NCBI GenBank assembly: GCA_934487205.1
Contig: CAKSRS010000017.1
Location: forward strand, 1 to 39,274
Length of the DNA: 39,274 nucleotides
Reading direction: 5' to 3'
DNA from: an uncultured Clostridia bacterium
GTDB taxonomy: Bacteria > Bacillota > Clostridia > UBA1381
Positions within the stretch are counted from its first letter, which is position 1. Each line of letters starts with the position of its first letter. A model generated the notes under the pieces. It was given only the letters and a program-made list of their open reading frames with translations. It was not told the DNA's origin and made no database searches. Positions 1-8,598 of this stretch are shown here, one piece after another. The position numbers and the translations under genes are program-made.

Positions 1-34
1 TACCATATTACGCATGTTTTGGAAAGTTTTTTAC

Positions 35-72
35 AAAAAAAATGACCGCTGACTTTGACTTTGTCAGCGGTC
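35..72 (-). terminator. Rho-independent terminator of the glycan operon
   Basis: A perfect 10-bp stem (GACCGCTGAC / GTCAGCGGTC, 44-53 and 63-72) with a 9-nt loop is followed on the minus strand by an eight-T run (complement of 35-42). It lies about 70 bp after the stop codon of the last gene and is the natural end of the long minus-strand operon. Confidence 0.9.
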
Positions 73-73
73 T

Positions 74-102
74 GAAAATCGAGGTTTAAAACCTCGATTT
101 TC
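74..102. repeat. Perfect 14-bp inverted repeat beside the terminator
   Basis: GAAAATCGAGGTTT (74-87) and its exact reverse complement (89-102) are separated by one base. The hairpin directly precedes the terminator stem in the minus-strand transcript, so the mRNA would end in two consecutive strong hairpins. It may protect the 3' end or be a second, bidirectional termination signal. Confidence 0.8.
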
Positions 103-142
103 TTAATGCATATACCCCTCGGCTGATTGTATATGAATTTAC

Positions 143-1861
143 TTACCTATATAACATTGCATATATATCAATATTGCTCCCTGATGTATTTACTATCTTC
201 ACGCTATGCTTTCCCGGCTCAAGCGAACGAACAATATTTTTGGGGCGGTTCTGATTTGCATCACACTTTTTTAATTCTCCGCCATCAATAGAATAGCTGA
301 AATCGCCGCCGTACATAAAGATCGACAGCTCGCTCCCCTTAAAATCAAACACAAAACAGTCGTTCAAATTTTTTGAGGTCAAAGCACGGCTGAAACTTCC
401 TATCTGTGCCTTGGCATCTCCCTTCGACCAGCCGGTATTTTCCGTTAACTGTATATCGTCCGCCTCTACCATTGTGGTCGGCTTATAGGCAACATACGGT
501 GTTTCCGGCAGCTGATGCTTTTCCGTTTCGCTGCCTTCAATTACATTTCTTTTCTCATTTGACAGATATTCTTTGATAACTTCTGCGTAAAAGCTGTATC
601 CAAGCTGCGTCGGGTGCACATTATCCGTAAAATATTTACTCCAATTTCCGTTTATTCCGCCCGGCATTGTTCTTATATAATCCTGCATTGCCCTTCCCAT
701 ATTGATTGTTGTTACATCGTAATAGTCAGCCACCTTGTCCTGCAGCCATGCGATTTCATGCATGTTTGTGCCTTCTTTCAGATAATCATTTACATATTTA
801 TCGGTTTCGAAAAGTATAACTATATCGCAATCGGGATTTGCTTTCCTTATTTTTTCTATGACAGACGTAACATACGATGTGGTGTAAGAACCATCATTGC
901 AATACACATCATTTATAAAAAACATAATAAAGACCATATCGGGATTTTTTGAAAGGATATCTTTTTGCAAGCGGTAATCGGCAAGGTTGCTGCCCGATGA
1001 GCCTATTGCCGCATTAACCAAAGTGATATCGGCATCTTTATACTGTGTTTTGAACCATTCTCCAACCAGACCTCTCCATGAATCTATATCCTCACGCTCG
1101 GTTTCGAGCCCCGTCCCCTGAGTTACGGAACCACCGAAAAATCCTATTACAGCTTGTTTTTCGGTATCAAGCTTTTTAAAAATATTTCCGATATCACCGC
1201 GGCGTGTTATATATTCATCATATTTGTGTCTGGATATTGTTGAGCTGCCGTCATACGGCATTAAGCTGTCCAGACTTTCCCACAGCATTACCTTTGCATA
1301 TTCAACATTTTTATTAACATCAAACGTAAAATCCTTTTTCTCTGCCAGTCCATCTGTTGTCAGGTCGGGCAATACTTTGACATCGGTCATACAGCCGCCC
1401 GCATCGTATCCGACAACAATAAGCGTACACTTCTTGCTGCCGCTGTCACGAAAATCCGAAACAGATATACTAACCGTTACCTTATTAACATCAAACGTGC
1501 CCTCCGCTTTAACTTTATACAGAGAAGTAACTGCGCTTGCATCTGCAATTGACGGCGTCAAAATCTCATTGTTTTGGTTTACCGTTACTGTATAGTCACT
1601 AACTTTTTTGCTGAATTCAAATCTGAAATCATAGGAACCGTCCGCTTTAACCTCCGTCTGCCCTATCCAGCCTATGTCCTTCGGATCATTTTTGTTCGCC
1701 ATGCATAAAGATACATATTTCCCCGCATATTCTTTGTCAAGCTTACCGCTTATTCTTATCTGCGAACTCTCTTGATCAAATATGGCGTCCATCGCACTGA
1801 CCGTTGACATTAATAACAGTATTACAATTACTATCATAACAGACAATATATGCTTTTTCAT
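143..1861 (-). CDS. Secreted SGNH/GDSL-family esterase
   Basis: A 572-residue exported hydrolase. Residues 1-23 form a signal peptide. The SGNH blocks are clear: GGSVTQG with nucleophile Ser245, the block II glycine in AIGSSG (G287), block III Asn in FINDVY (N317), and the block V pair DNVH with Asp413 and His416. Residues 25-110 and 113-207 are two beta-sandwich-like modules that also occur in neighbouring genes. Residues about 450-572 form a further beta-rich domain. Family members remove acetyl or other acyl groups from glycans, so this is probably a carbohydrate deacylase working outside the cell. It is the last gene of the transport/glycosidase operon. The start has a GGGAG ribosome binding site. 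The substrate is not deducible. Confidence 0.85.
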   Translation of the reverse strand: MKKHILSVMIVIVILLLMSTVSAMDAIFDQESSQIRISGKLDKEYAGKYVSLCMANKNDPKDIGWIGQTEVKADGSYDFRFEFSKKVSDYTVTVNQNNEILTPSIADASAVTSLYKVKAEGTFDVNKVTVSISVSDFRDSGSKKCTLIVVGYDAGGCMTDVKVLPDLTTDGLAEKKDFTFDVNKNVEYAKVMLWESLDSLMPYDGSSTISRHKYDEYITRRGDIGNIFKKLDTEKQAVIGFFGGSVTQGTGLETEREDIDSWRGLVGEWFKTQYKDADITLVNAAIGSSGSNLADYRLQKDILSKNPDMVFIMFFINDVYCNDGSYTTSYVTSVIEKIRKANPDCDIVILFETDKYVNDYLKEGTNMHEIAWLQDKVADYYDVTTINMGRAMQDYIRTMPGGINGNWSKYFTDNVHPTQLGYSFYAEVIKEYLSNEKRNVIEGSETEKHQLPETPYVAYKPTTMVEADDIQLTENTGWSKGDAKAQIGSFSRALTSKNLNDCFVFDFKGSELSIFMYGGDFSYSIDGGELKKCDANQNRPKNIVRSLEPGKHSVKIVNTSGSNIDIYAMLYR

Positions 1862-1862
1862 T

Positions 1863-4007
1863 TTATAATACTCCCTTTCTTAAGTCCTGCCGCACCAGTA
1901 TCGCCGCTGATTTTGGCAGCAGTTGTAATTCAAAAGACTCATCTGCGCTATATGTTTTTCCCGAAACAATATCTTTCCACGCCTTACCGCAGTTCAGTTT
2001 TATTTCACATTTTACGGCGTCTTCAGCCGAAAATACGCCGAATATACGATTGTCGCCGTAATATGTGATGCCACCCGGTCCATACAAATGACAACCTGCC
2101 TTTTCCGCAAAATATCTCAGCCGTTCCGCCTGCATATAAGGTCTTGTGTTTAATGCATATATCCGCGTATCCCGCCCGGCAGCAAGAACAACATTTCCGT
2201 CATTGTCACACTCTATGACCTCTGTACCGCTGTCGGGCAAAATTTTCAGCTGCGGAAAATCAAACTCCTCATTCCTGCTGTCCGCTGTTCTGAAACCGGT
2301 AAAATCCGTAATGTTCTGCATGGAGAATTGTTCATCACACCATGCACCCGCGGCATAATTATACAAAAACAATTTACAATGTTTCAGCTTTTTCGAAATA
2401 CATGCTTTATCCGATGAATTAACCGAAAAAGTATATGCAAAGATTGTCATCTTATACCTTGATGTATCAATTTCGTCGAGGTCTGATAGCCTGTACACAT
2501 CAAACAGTACCCCGGACATCTGCAGTTCCGCCATAAAATCCTGCATAAATCCAAAGGTGCTGTCATGCGAAACACGAGTATGCAGTATACTATTTTCATC
2601 TATAAGAACCAGCACGTCCGCAAGACTTTTATGCTTTATTTTGCGAACCTCTTTTGCGCACTTAACCATATATTTAATTTGCGACTCTATTCTGTCATCT
2701 TCGAACCAGCCTCCGCCCAAATCCATCCACCAAAATCCCGAGTCATTTGAAAGATTTTTACACAGTTCGCGCCACATTACCGTAAATGTTTCCGAAATAT
2801 CGGCAGCGCGCGACTCCGCATTTCCTGCGTTTCTGCACAAAAATGTACGGTTATCAAGCTCGTCTAGCCACAATTTTTTCAGTCCCACCGACTGCGTGGG
2901 GCACATTTCGCCTCCCGGCTCTCCCGGTGCACATCTGTGATAACTCTTTGGCGCGGCAACAAAATCAATATACGGTGAATTTAATACGCGCCCTATCCCA
3001 AGATGCCCCGCATATGCCGAGTTTGACATATATTCCATATAACCGTAAAAAACTCCGCACAGTTTTCCGCAGGTATCCTTTACGATTTTACAGAAATTTT
3101 CCAAGGCAGCACTGTTGGCATCGGACAAAAAACAGTCATAGTCGATATTCATTCTGTCGCAGTTTCTGCCGCGCAGAAAATCCTTCACACTATGCGCCCT
3201 TCCGTACCGCTCCCCGGGCGAAGGCAGACAAATATTTTCCCGCGTCAAACCGGTGTCATGCCATGCACTTTTCAGCGCATTCTCATCATGATACTTATCA
3301 AGTGCCCAATCATAAAAATTGCGCATATTGCTTACTCCGTAATCACCGTAATGAAAGCTTTGTCTGCCCCACATCATTGACTCGCCGCATGCTCCGTAAG
3401 CAATATGGTATCCGGCGATGCGCTCTCCCCACGCACTGTTTTCCAAATGCAGAATTAATCTGCGCAGCGCTGCGCCCGCATCATTTAACCATTTTTTTGA
3501 TGAAAAGCTCTGCAGCGATATGAGCGTATTTATATTTGGTCTTTTATCTGAGAAATCGCCGTCCGCCTGATAGTAACCGTTTTCATCCTCATAGCCCAGC
3601 CAATCCTGTCTCAATGTTCCGACAAGTTTACGTATTTCTTCGGCTTTACGCGGGCCCTCGTAATAAACAAGCAGTTCCTCCGGATTTTTCCTGCACCAAT
3701 CAATGGGGACATTAAGTTTTATGCGCGGGATTATTATCCCCTCCGGATTATACTTAAAAAATGCGTTTAACGCTTCATCTGTCCGCGAATAATCATATTC
3801 ATCTATCCCTGTCCAGCCCGTATGAAGAATCATGGTATGTAACACCACCCCGGCTTTAAGAAATCGCGTATGATATTTTGCCTCGCGTTCCGGATTTGTA
3901 TACAATGCTGCCGGTCTCCCGTCCACCCCTTTTATCGGTGGGTCATAACACATACCAAGCCTTGAAAAAAATACGGGATTATTTTTTAAAAAATCTATAT
4001 CAATCAT
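1863..4007 (-). CDS. Cytosolic GH42-like clan GH-A glycoside hydrolase
   Basis: A 714-residue protein with no signal peptide, so probably cytosolic. The first ~450 residues look like a (beta/alpha)8 barrel. ACGES (Glu209) fits the acid/base position and LWLDELDNRT (Glu383) the nucleophile. Residues about 480-600 (DVLVLIDENS, then a predicted alpha/beta fold) resemble the glutamine-amidotransferase-like trimerisation domain of GH42 beta-galactosidases. A short beta domain closes the protein. It sits 1 bp from the esterase gene in the same operon and would act on oligosaccharides after import. Assignment to GH42 itself is uncertain; a related unclassified GH-A family is equally possible. Confidence 0.65.
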   Translation of the reverse strand: MIDIDFLKNNPVFFSRLGMCYDPPIKGVDGRPAALYTNPEREAKYHTRFLKAGVVLHTMILHTGWTGIDEYDYSRTDEALNAFFKYNPEGIIIPRIKLNVPIDWCRKNPEELLVYYEGPRKAEEIRKLVGTLRQDWLGYEDENGYYQADGDFSDKRPNINTLISLQSFSSKKWLNDAGAALRRLILHLENSAWGERIAGYHIAYGACGESMMWGRQSFHYGDYGVSNMRNFYDWALDKYHDENALKSAWHDTGLTRENICLPSPGERYGRAHSVKDFLRGRNCDRMNIDYDCFLSDANSAALENFCKIVKDTCGKLCGVFYGYMEYMSNSAYAGHLGIGRVLNSPYIDFVAAPKSYHRCAPGEPGGEMCPTQSVGLKKLWLDELDNRTFLCRNAGNAESRAADISETFTVMWRELCKNLSNDSGFWWMDLGGGWFEDDRIESQIKYMVKCAKEVRKIKHKSLADVLVLIDENSILHTRVSHDSTFGFMQDFMAELQMSGVLFDVYRLSDLDEIDTSRYKMTIFAYTFSVNSSDKACISKKLKHCKLFLYNYAAGAWCDEQFSMQNITDFTGFRTADSRNEEFDFPQLKILPDSGTEVIECDNDGNVVLAAGRDTRIYALNTRPYMQAERLRYFAEKAGCHLYGPGGITYYGDNRIFGVFSAEDAVKCEIKLNCGKAWKDIVSGKTYSADESFELQLLPKSAAILVRQDLRKGVL

Positions 4008-4049
4008 AACTTCCCTTTTCCTAATTCAACCGCTGATTTTTCGTATCCC

Positions 4050-6821
4050 TTACTGCTTATATATTACCAGCTCCGCTGACGTTGCATAACTTGTCCTTGC
4101 AACAATGCGATTCGGTGCTGCGGCGCCGTTCATGTATCCCACAATGTCCATATTTGTTCCAAGCGACAGTTTTCCCTCTATCATGTCATATATGTATACT
4201 CTCGCAGATGGCGGAATGGGAAACAAGCTTGTGTATTTCGCCGCATCAGATGCGGTCATATGCGATTCATCAGATTTTTCCATAATGCGTATAAACGGCT
4301 GCTGAACATAAAACGGTTTTCCTATAATTACATAGTTCACCTCATTCAGATTTTTATTTTCGGTGATGTCCTGATAGGTATCGTTATTTCTGTCGTATAC
4401 TCTTTTTACTGCCAGCGCATATCCGTTGCAATCCCGCGCTATCTGAAGCAAATCTCCCTTGTGAATATCTACGGAAACAAGCTTTTTTTCAGTGCTTTCA
4501 TAGCGCATAAACTTTGATTCTTTACTGTATACCACACTTTCCATGCCTTTACACATTCCTCTTATTGCCGTGACTGTTTCATTGTCATCATTAACCGTTG
4601 TATATACCTTGTCAACAACAAAAAGATTACGTTCATAGTCCTGGGGAACCAGTTTTCCCGCCTCGCCGTCATAATAGTACAGGATTACATCGCAGAATAT
4701 ATTGTTCTTATCATAAACATATCCCTCTACATTATATGACAAGTCGTTTGTAAAAGACGACGGCCCTATACGTTTACATGCAATATCCTGTTCCTGCACA
4801 TTTTGGTTTACCGGAACTTGAAGAAAAATTGTGTTCTCATCAAATCCGATTGCACCGCCCGAATTATTCGTGAACATGCGCGCAGTTCCCTTATACACAA
4901 GCTTATTCGCATATGTATTTTCGCGGCTGCTTTTTTTGCCCGTAAAGTAGGCAAGAGTATCGGTTCCCAATGTTTCACTTGCCGTTTCGATTTTATGAAT
5001 ATTTCCGTCTTCATTTACTGTGTAGCGAATAAGATTGTATGCAAGAGATGCGCAATCATATGTGTCTGCGTCTATTCGTATACCGTTAATTTTCAGTTTT
5101 TCCGTGCAATTATATTTGCGCACACTTCCGCCCGCATTACTATCGTCCGGCGAAAAAATCTTTAAATATATTTGTTCTTCCTCATCATTGTACTTTGCAC
5201 TCAGCACATATCCTATCCGCTGATTTGTCTCGGTATTTAAGATACAGCCTGCCACCCGTCCCTTGATATCAAGCAGCAAAGTATATTCTTTTTTGACGGA
5301 TAATGCATCTATCATAGTTTTTCTGTTAGATTTGTTTGCCGCGTAATAAATCTGTCCGTCCAGCGTAATTGTGTTTTCATCATCGCCCGCCGAAATTTTG
5401 TCAAGACTTCCGGAAACACTGTTTGAAACGACCGTAATGTCAATATAAGCTTTTGATGCCATGCCTTTTTTTACGCTTAAAACATCAAATCTTTTTATAT
5501 TCTTCACTTCAACATCTTCGCCAAGGTTGTCTCTGATACTGATCCATGCATCATCTTTTTTTGTATCTATTACGGTTTCGCCGTAATAATCCGCAACCTT
5601 ACCATCGCTTGTAACATAGTCCGTCACAACATTTTTGTATGCATTAACAAACATCACGGACACAGAATTTTTCCCGCTATATTCCAGCAAAGTTATATTA
5701 TCAATGTTCAGATTGCCTTTTCCTTCTGCCGCGGTATTGATTATTTCATAAACCTTGTCACAATCTGCCGCATACTGCCCGTTATAAATAACATTGCAGT
5801 CAACCGGAATAGTTACGCTTTTATGGCTTGTTGATACTTTAACATTACTTTTGCTGACAACCTTATCAAACATAAGCTTTCTTGTTTTACTCTTATATTG
5901 GATAACATATTCACCGTCAATATACGTTTCTGTATAACCTTTATCTCTTTTAAACATTGAAACAATCTGATTTTTATGTGAATCGTCAATCTTTAAAAAT
6001 GCCGTTACGTTGTAACCCAAATTTTCGGCAAATTCCGGTCTGCCTTCAAAAACTTCGGTACTTCCGTCACTGTACTCAAGTTCTATATCATTTTCCGCAA
6101 GATTGCTCTCGCCTGTCAATTTTGTTATATGCGTCCCGGATACAATCGCCTCTGCCTTATAAATATCCTTGCACAGGGAAAGCAGCGTATTCTCCGACTC
6201 CGCATATTTCGCTGATGAATTCGTCAAGCCGGTCATCTCGATAACATTTGCACACAAGGTGTTATATACCATTAAGTATGCATCGGAAACACAAAAATTC
6301 TCATTTTTATTTACAACGCCGTCATCAATTTCCAGTTTTTCGGCTAACTGTACATAACCGTCATAATAACTGACAAAATCCTTTACAAAATGATACTGCA
6401 GCGCATTGGCGCAAATCACCGCGGCATCGTAATATGTAATAATTTGCTGCGGATAAAAATATCCGTTTTTATCACCGTTTATCAAACCACGTGAAATCGC
6501 TTTTTCAATTATGCCGGCTTCTTCACCGTCATTTTCAACATCTTTGAAGATTTCCTGGTGTCCGTTTTCAACAGTTCCGTCAAAGAAATTTACAAACAGC
6601 TTTACAAAATCAATTCTTGTCATTTGACGGTCGATAGGTACCGTACCGTCATACGCTGTCTTTACCACATTCAAATCGTACAGTAATGTCGCCGCCGCCC
6701 CGAATTTTTGTTCATTGAAACCCGCCGCGCGGGACACGGTGCATACCCCGGAGCAAAGTTCAAGCAGCATCATAAGCAACATAAATACTGCCGATTGTCT
6801 TACTCTTTTTAAACTTAACAT
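4050..6821 (-). CDS. Secreted protein with N-terminal SLH-like region
   Basis: A 923-residue exported protein. Residues 1-33 are a signal peptide (hydrophobic core VFMLLMMLLEL). Residues about 38-145 look like one complete and one partial SLH repeat: the MTRIDFVKLFVNFF segment, a FKDV turn, then ISRGLINGDKNGYFYPQQIITYYDAAVICANAL. These repeats usually bind pyruvylated secondary cell-wall polymer. The remaining ~750 residues are beta-rich and I recognise no family. The start follows a GGGGGA ribosome binding site, and the gene lies 16 bp after the next SLH gene. It is probably a cell-wall-attached component of the glycan-handling machinery. Confidence 0.7.
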   Translation of the reverse strand: MLSLKRVRQSAVFMLLMMLLELCSGVCTVSRAAGFNEQKFGAAATLLYDLNVVKTAYDGTVPIDRQMTRIDFVKLFVNFFDGTVENGHQEIFKDVENDGEEAGIIEKAISRGLINGDKNGYFYPQQIITYYDAAVICANALQYHFVKDFVSYYDGYVQLAEKLEIDDGVVNKNENFCVSDAYLMVYNTLCANVIEMTGLTNSSAKYAESENTLLSLCKDIYKAEAIVSGTHITKLTGESNLAENDIELEYSDGSTEVFEGRPEFAENLGYNVTAFLKIDDSHKNQIVSMFKRDKGYTETYIDGEYVIQYKSKTRKLMFDKVVSKSNVKVSTSHKSVTIPVDCNVIYNGQYAADCDKVYEIINTAAEGKGNLNIDNITLLEYSGKNSVSVMFVNAYKNVVTDYVTSDGKVADYYGETVIDTKKDDAWISIRDNLGEDVEVKNIKRFDVLSVKKGMASKAYIDITVVSNSVSGSLDKISAGDDENTITLDGQIYYAANKSNRKTMIDALSVKKEYTLLLDIKGRVAGCILNTETNQRIGYVLSAKYNDEEEQIYLKIFSPDDSNAGGSVRKYNCTEKLKINGIRIDADTYDCASLAYNLIRYTVNEDGNIHKIETASETLGTDTLAYFTGKKSSRENTYANKLVYKGTARMFTNNSGGAIGFDENTIFLQVPVNQNVQEQDIACKRIGPSSFTNDLSYNVEGYVYDKNNIFCDVILYYYDGEAGKLVPQDYERNLFVVDKVYTTVNDDNETVTAIRGMCKGMESVVYSKESKFMRYESTEKKLVSVDIHKGDLLQIARDCNGYALAVKRVYDRNNDTYQDITENKNLNEVNYVIIGKPFYVQQPFIRIMEKSDESHMTASDAAKYTSLFPIPPSARVYIYDMIEGKLSLGTNMDIVGYMNGAAAPNRIVARTSYATSAELVIYKQ

Positions 6822-6837
6822 AAATTTTGTCCCCCAA

Positions 6838-8598
6838 TTAAATCAGCTTTGCAAACGTGAGAAGTTTTTCAATGAAAACTGCCGCCTGTGCTCTTGTTGC
6901 ACTTATGTGAGGATTAAACATGTTATCCCCCGTTCCGGAAATCACATCTATTCCGCTCATCACCGTTACCGCCTCGCGCGCATAATCGGAAATTGCGTCG
7001 AAATCCCGAAAATCGGTAGTCCGCTCACATTCCTTTGCAAATTCCGGATTTTTCGCCATCATGGCTCTGTATGCCATAACCACCATATCCTGCCTTGTAA
7101 TATTTCTGCCGATTCCGAAATTTCCGTCTTCCATGCCGCTCACAATTTTACTTTCATATGCGCCGCTGACATAGCCCGCATACCAAGCATCATTATCAAC
7201 ATCGGCAAACACGTTTTTGTCACTTTTCCCGTATCCCAATCCGTCCATGAGCATTTTTACAAACTCCTCACGGCGTACCGTGCGGTTCGGTTCAAACTTG
7301 TTATTGCCGACGCCTGATACTATACCTAATCGGGAAAGCCTTTCCACCGCGGCAATTGCCCATTCCGTTCCTTCCATATCACTGAAAATAACCGAAGAAC
7401 TTTGCGTATTATTTTTCGGAACACTGAAATTCCCCGATGTGCTGCCGGACGTGCCGCCGCTTGATGTTCCGCCGCCCGAACCGTTTTGATTATTATTCGG
7501 TGTATTTTTTTGCGTAATCAGATTAACATAGTCAACAAGTTCTTTGCAGCTTTTCCAATCATATCTTTGCACAATCTGCGACATAAGTTCCTGATTATTT
7601 GCCGCCGCCGCAAGCTTTTCGGTGTTCAGTCCCGGCAGATAATCTTTATGCGTCATTAAAATCTCCGCGCACTTGTTCCAGTTGCTTGCATGCTTTATGC
7701 AATAATTAATAATACTTATTTTCACGCTATCGGCAAATTCATTCTCATCATCATAACTGAACTTTGATACCATTTCGGATATTTCAAGCTTTCCCGCAGC
7801 GTCTGCGGCGTCTATCGTTTTTCCCAGAGAAGTTCTCTCATCTGTGCCGAGCAAAGTATCCATACCGAGCAAGGTCTTTATTTTTTCTTTGTAATTGTCC
7901 GAATAACCGGAATTTTTATAATCAAGGGTATCCTTTATATAATGTGCCGATTGCTTTTCCGACAGAAATGACAAATATGAATATTTGAAAAAATCATCAT
8001 CAAACGCATTTATTGCCTTAATTCTTTCTTCACCCTCTTGCTCAAAATCGGAATATCGCGCCTTGTTTTTGAAAAGATTTTTTGCGACTGTTGAACGGTT
8101 TTTTTCAATCTGTGAATAAAATGTCATGTCGGCATTAAATCGTTTTACCTTTTCTTCGCCGTCAATTATTTCCAGCATCTGCATATCATTTTCGGTTCCT
8201 TTTATATCAGAAAGAAACTGCAAAATTTTGTCGCTGTCGGTGAGTACGAGTTCAACAGCGGATTTGCTGACAAATTGCTTATTTGCCGTAACATAAATCC
8301 TGCACATGCCTTCCCTGTCACCGGTACTGAAAATCCCGAAATCGTATTTTCCGTTTGCATCTGCACGCGTCTGAATTACGTCCAGCACCTTGTCCGACAA
8401 ATCAGTTTCTTCATCAACCGCAAGATCAAGTTCCGTAATTATTGCCGCCACATCTGCATGTGCCATTTCCGTCCCAAGCTCTCCGGACAATTTTAATTCC
8501 GACCTGCCTTTATCAAACGTTACATTAACAGCCTCTGCAAATACGTTGTTTTGCAAAAGCAAAGAAACAGCTAAAATACCGAAAAGTATTCTTTTCAT
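6838..8598 (-). CDS. Secreted protein with three C-terminal SLH domains
   Basis: A 586-residue exported protein. Residues 1-21 are a signal peptide. Residues about 22-115 resemble the beta-sandwich module seen at the start of the SGNH esterase. Residues 116-365 are largely alpha-helical and unrecognised. A Gly/Ser/Thr/Asn-rich linker (about 367-398) leads to three SLH repeats filling the C terminus. Each carries the usual pattern: WAIAAVERLSRLGIVSG, WYAGYVSGAYESKIVSGMEDG, and YAREAVTVMSGIDVISGTG followed by FNP and an Ala/Arg-rich helix. SLH triplets anchor proteins to the cell wall. It is adjacent to a second SLH protein and may be a surface scaffold for the neighbouring enzymes, which carry no anchor of their own. 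Confidence 0.85.
   Translation of the reverse strand: MKRILFGILAVSLLLQNNVFAEAVNVTFDKGRSELKLSGELGTEMAHADVAAIITELDLAVDEETDLSDKVLDVIQTRADANGKYDFGIFSTGDREGMCRIYVTANKQFVSKSAVELVLTDSDKILQFLSDIKGTENDMQMLEIIDGEEKVKRFNADMTFYSQIEKNRSTVAKNLFKNKARYSDFEQEGEERIKAINAFDDDFFKYSYLSFLSEKQSAHYIKDTLDYKNSGYSDNYKEKIKTLLGMDTLLGTDERTSLGKTIDAADAAGKLEISEMVSKFSYDDENEFADSVKISIINYCIKHASNWNKCAEILMTHKDYLPGLNTEKLAAAANNQELMSQIVQRYDWKSCKELVDYVNLITQKNTPNNNQNGSGGGTSSGGTSGSTSGNFSVPKNNTQSSSVIFSDMEGTEWAIAAVERLSRLGIVSGVGNNKFEPNRTVRREEFVKMLMDGLGYGKSDKNVFADVDNDAWYAGYVSGAYESKIVSGMEDGNFGIGRNITRQDMVVMAYRAMMAKNPEFAKECERTTDFRDFDAISDYAREAVTVMSGIDVISGTGDNMFNPHISATRAQAAVFIEKLLTFAKLI

Noticed and set aside
2786..3523. 245-codon open frame on the plus strand
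   Set aside because: It lies wholly antisense to the GH42-like gene, is rich in His/Arg/Cys/Pro as antisense frames often are, and has no ribosome binding site.
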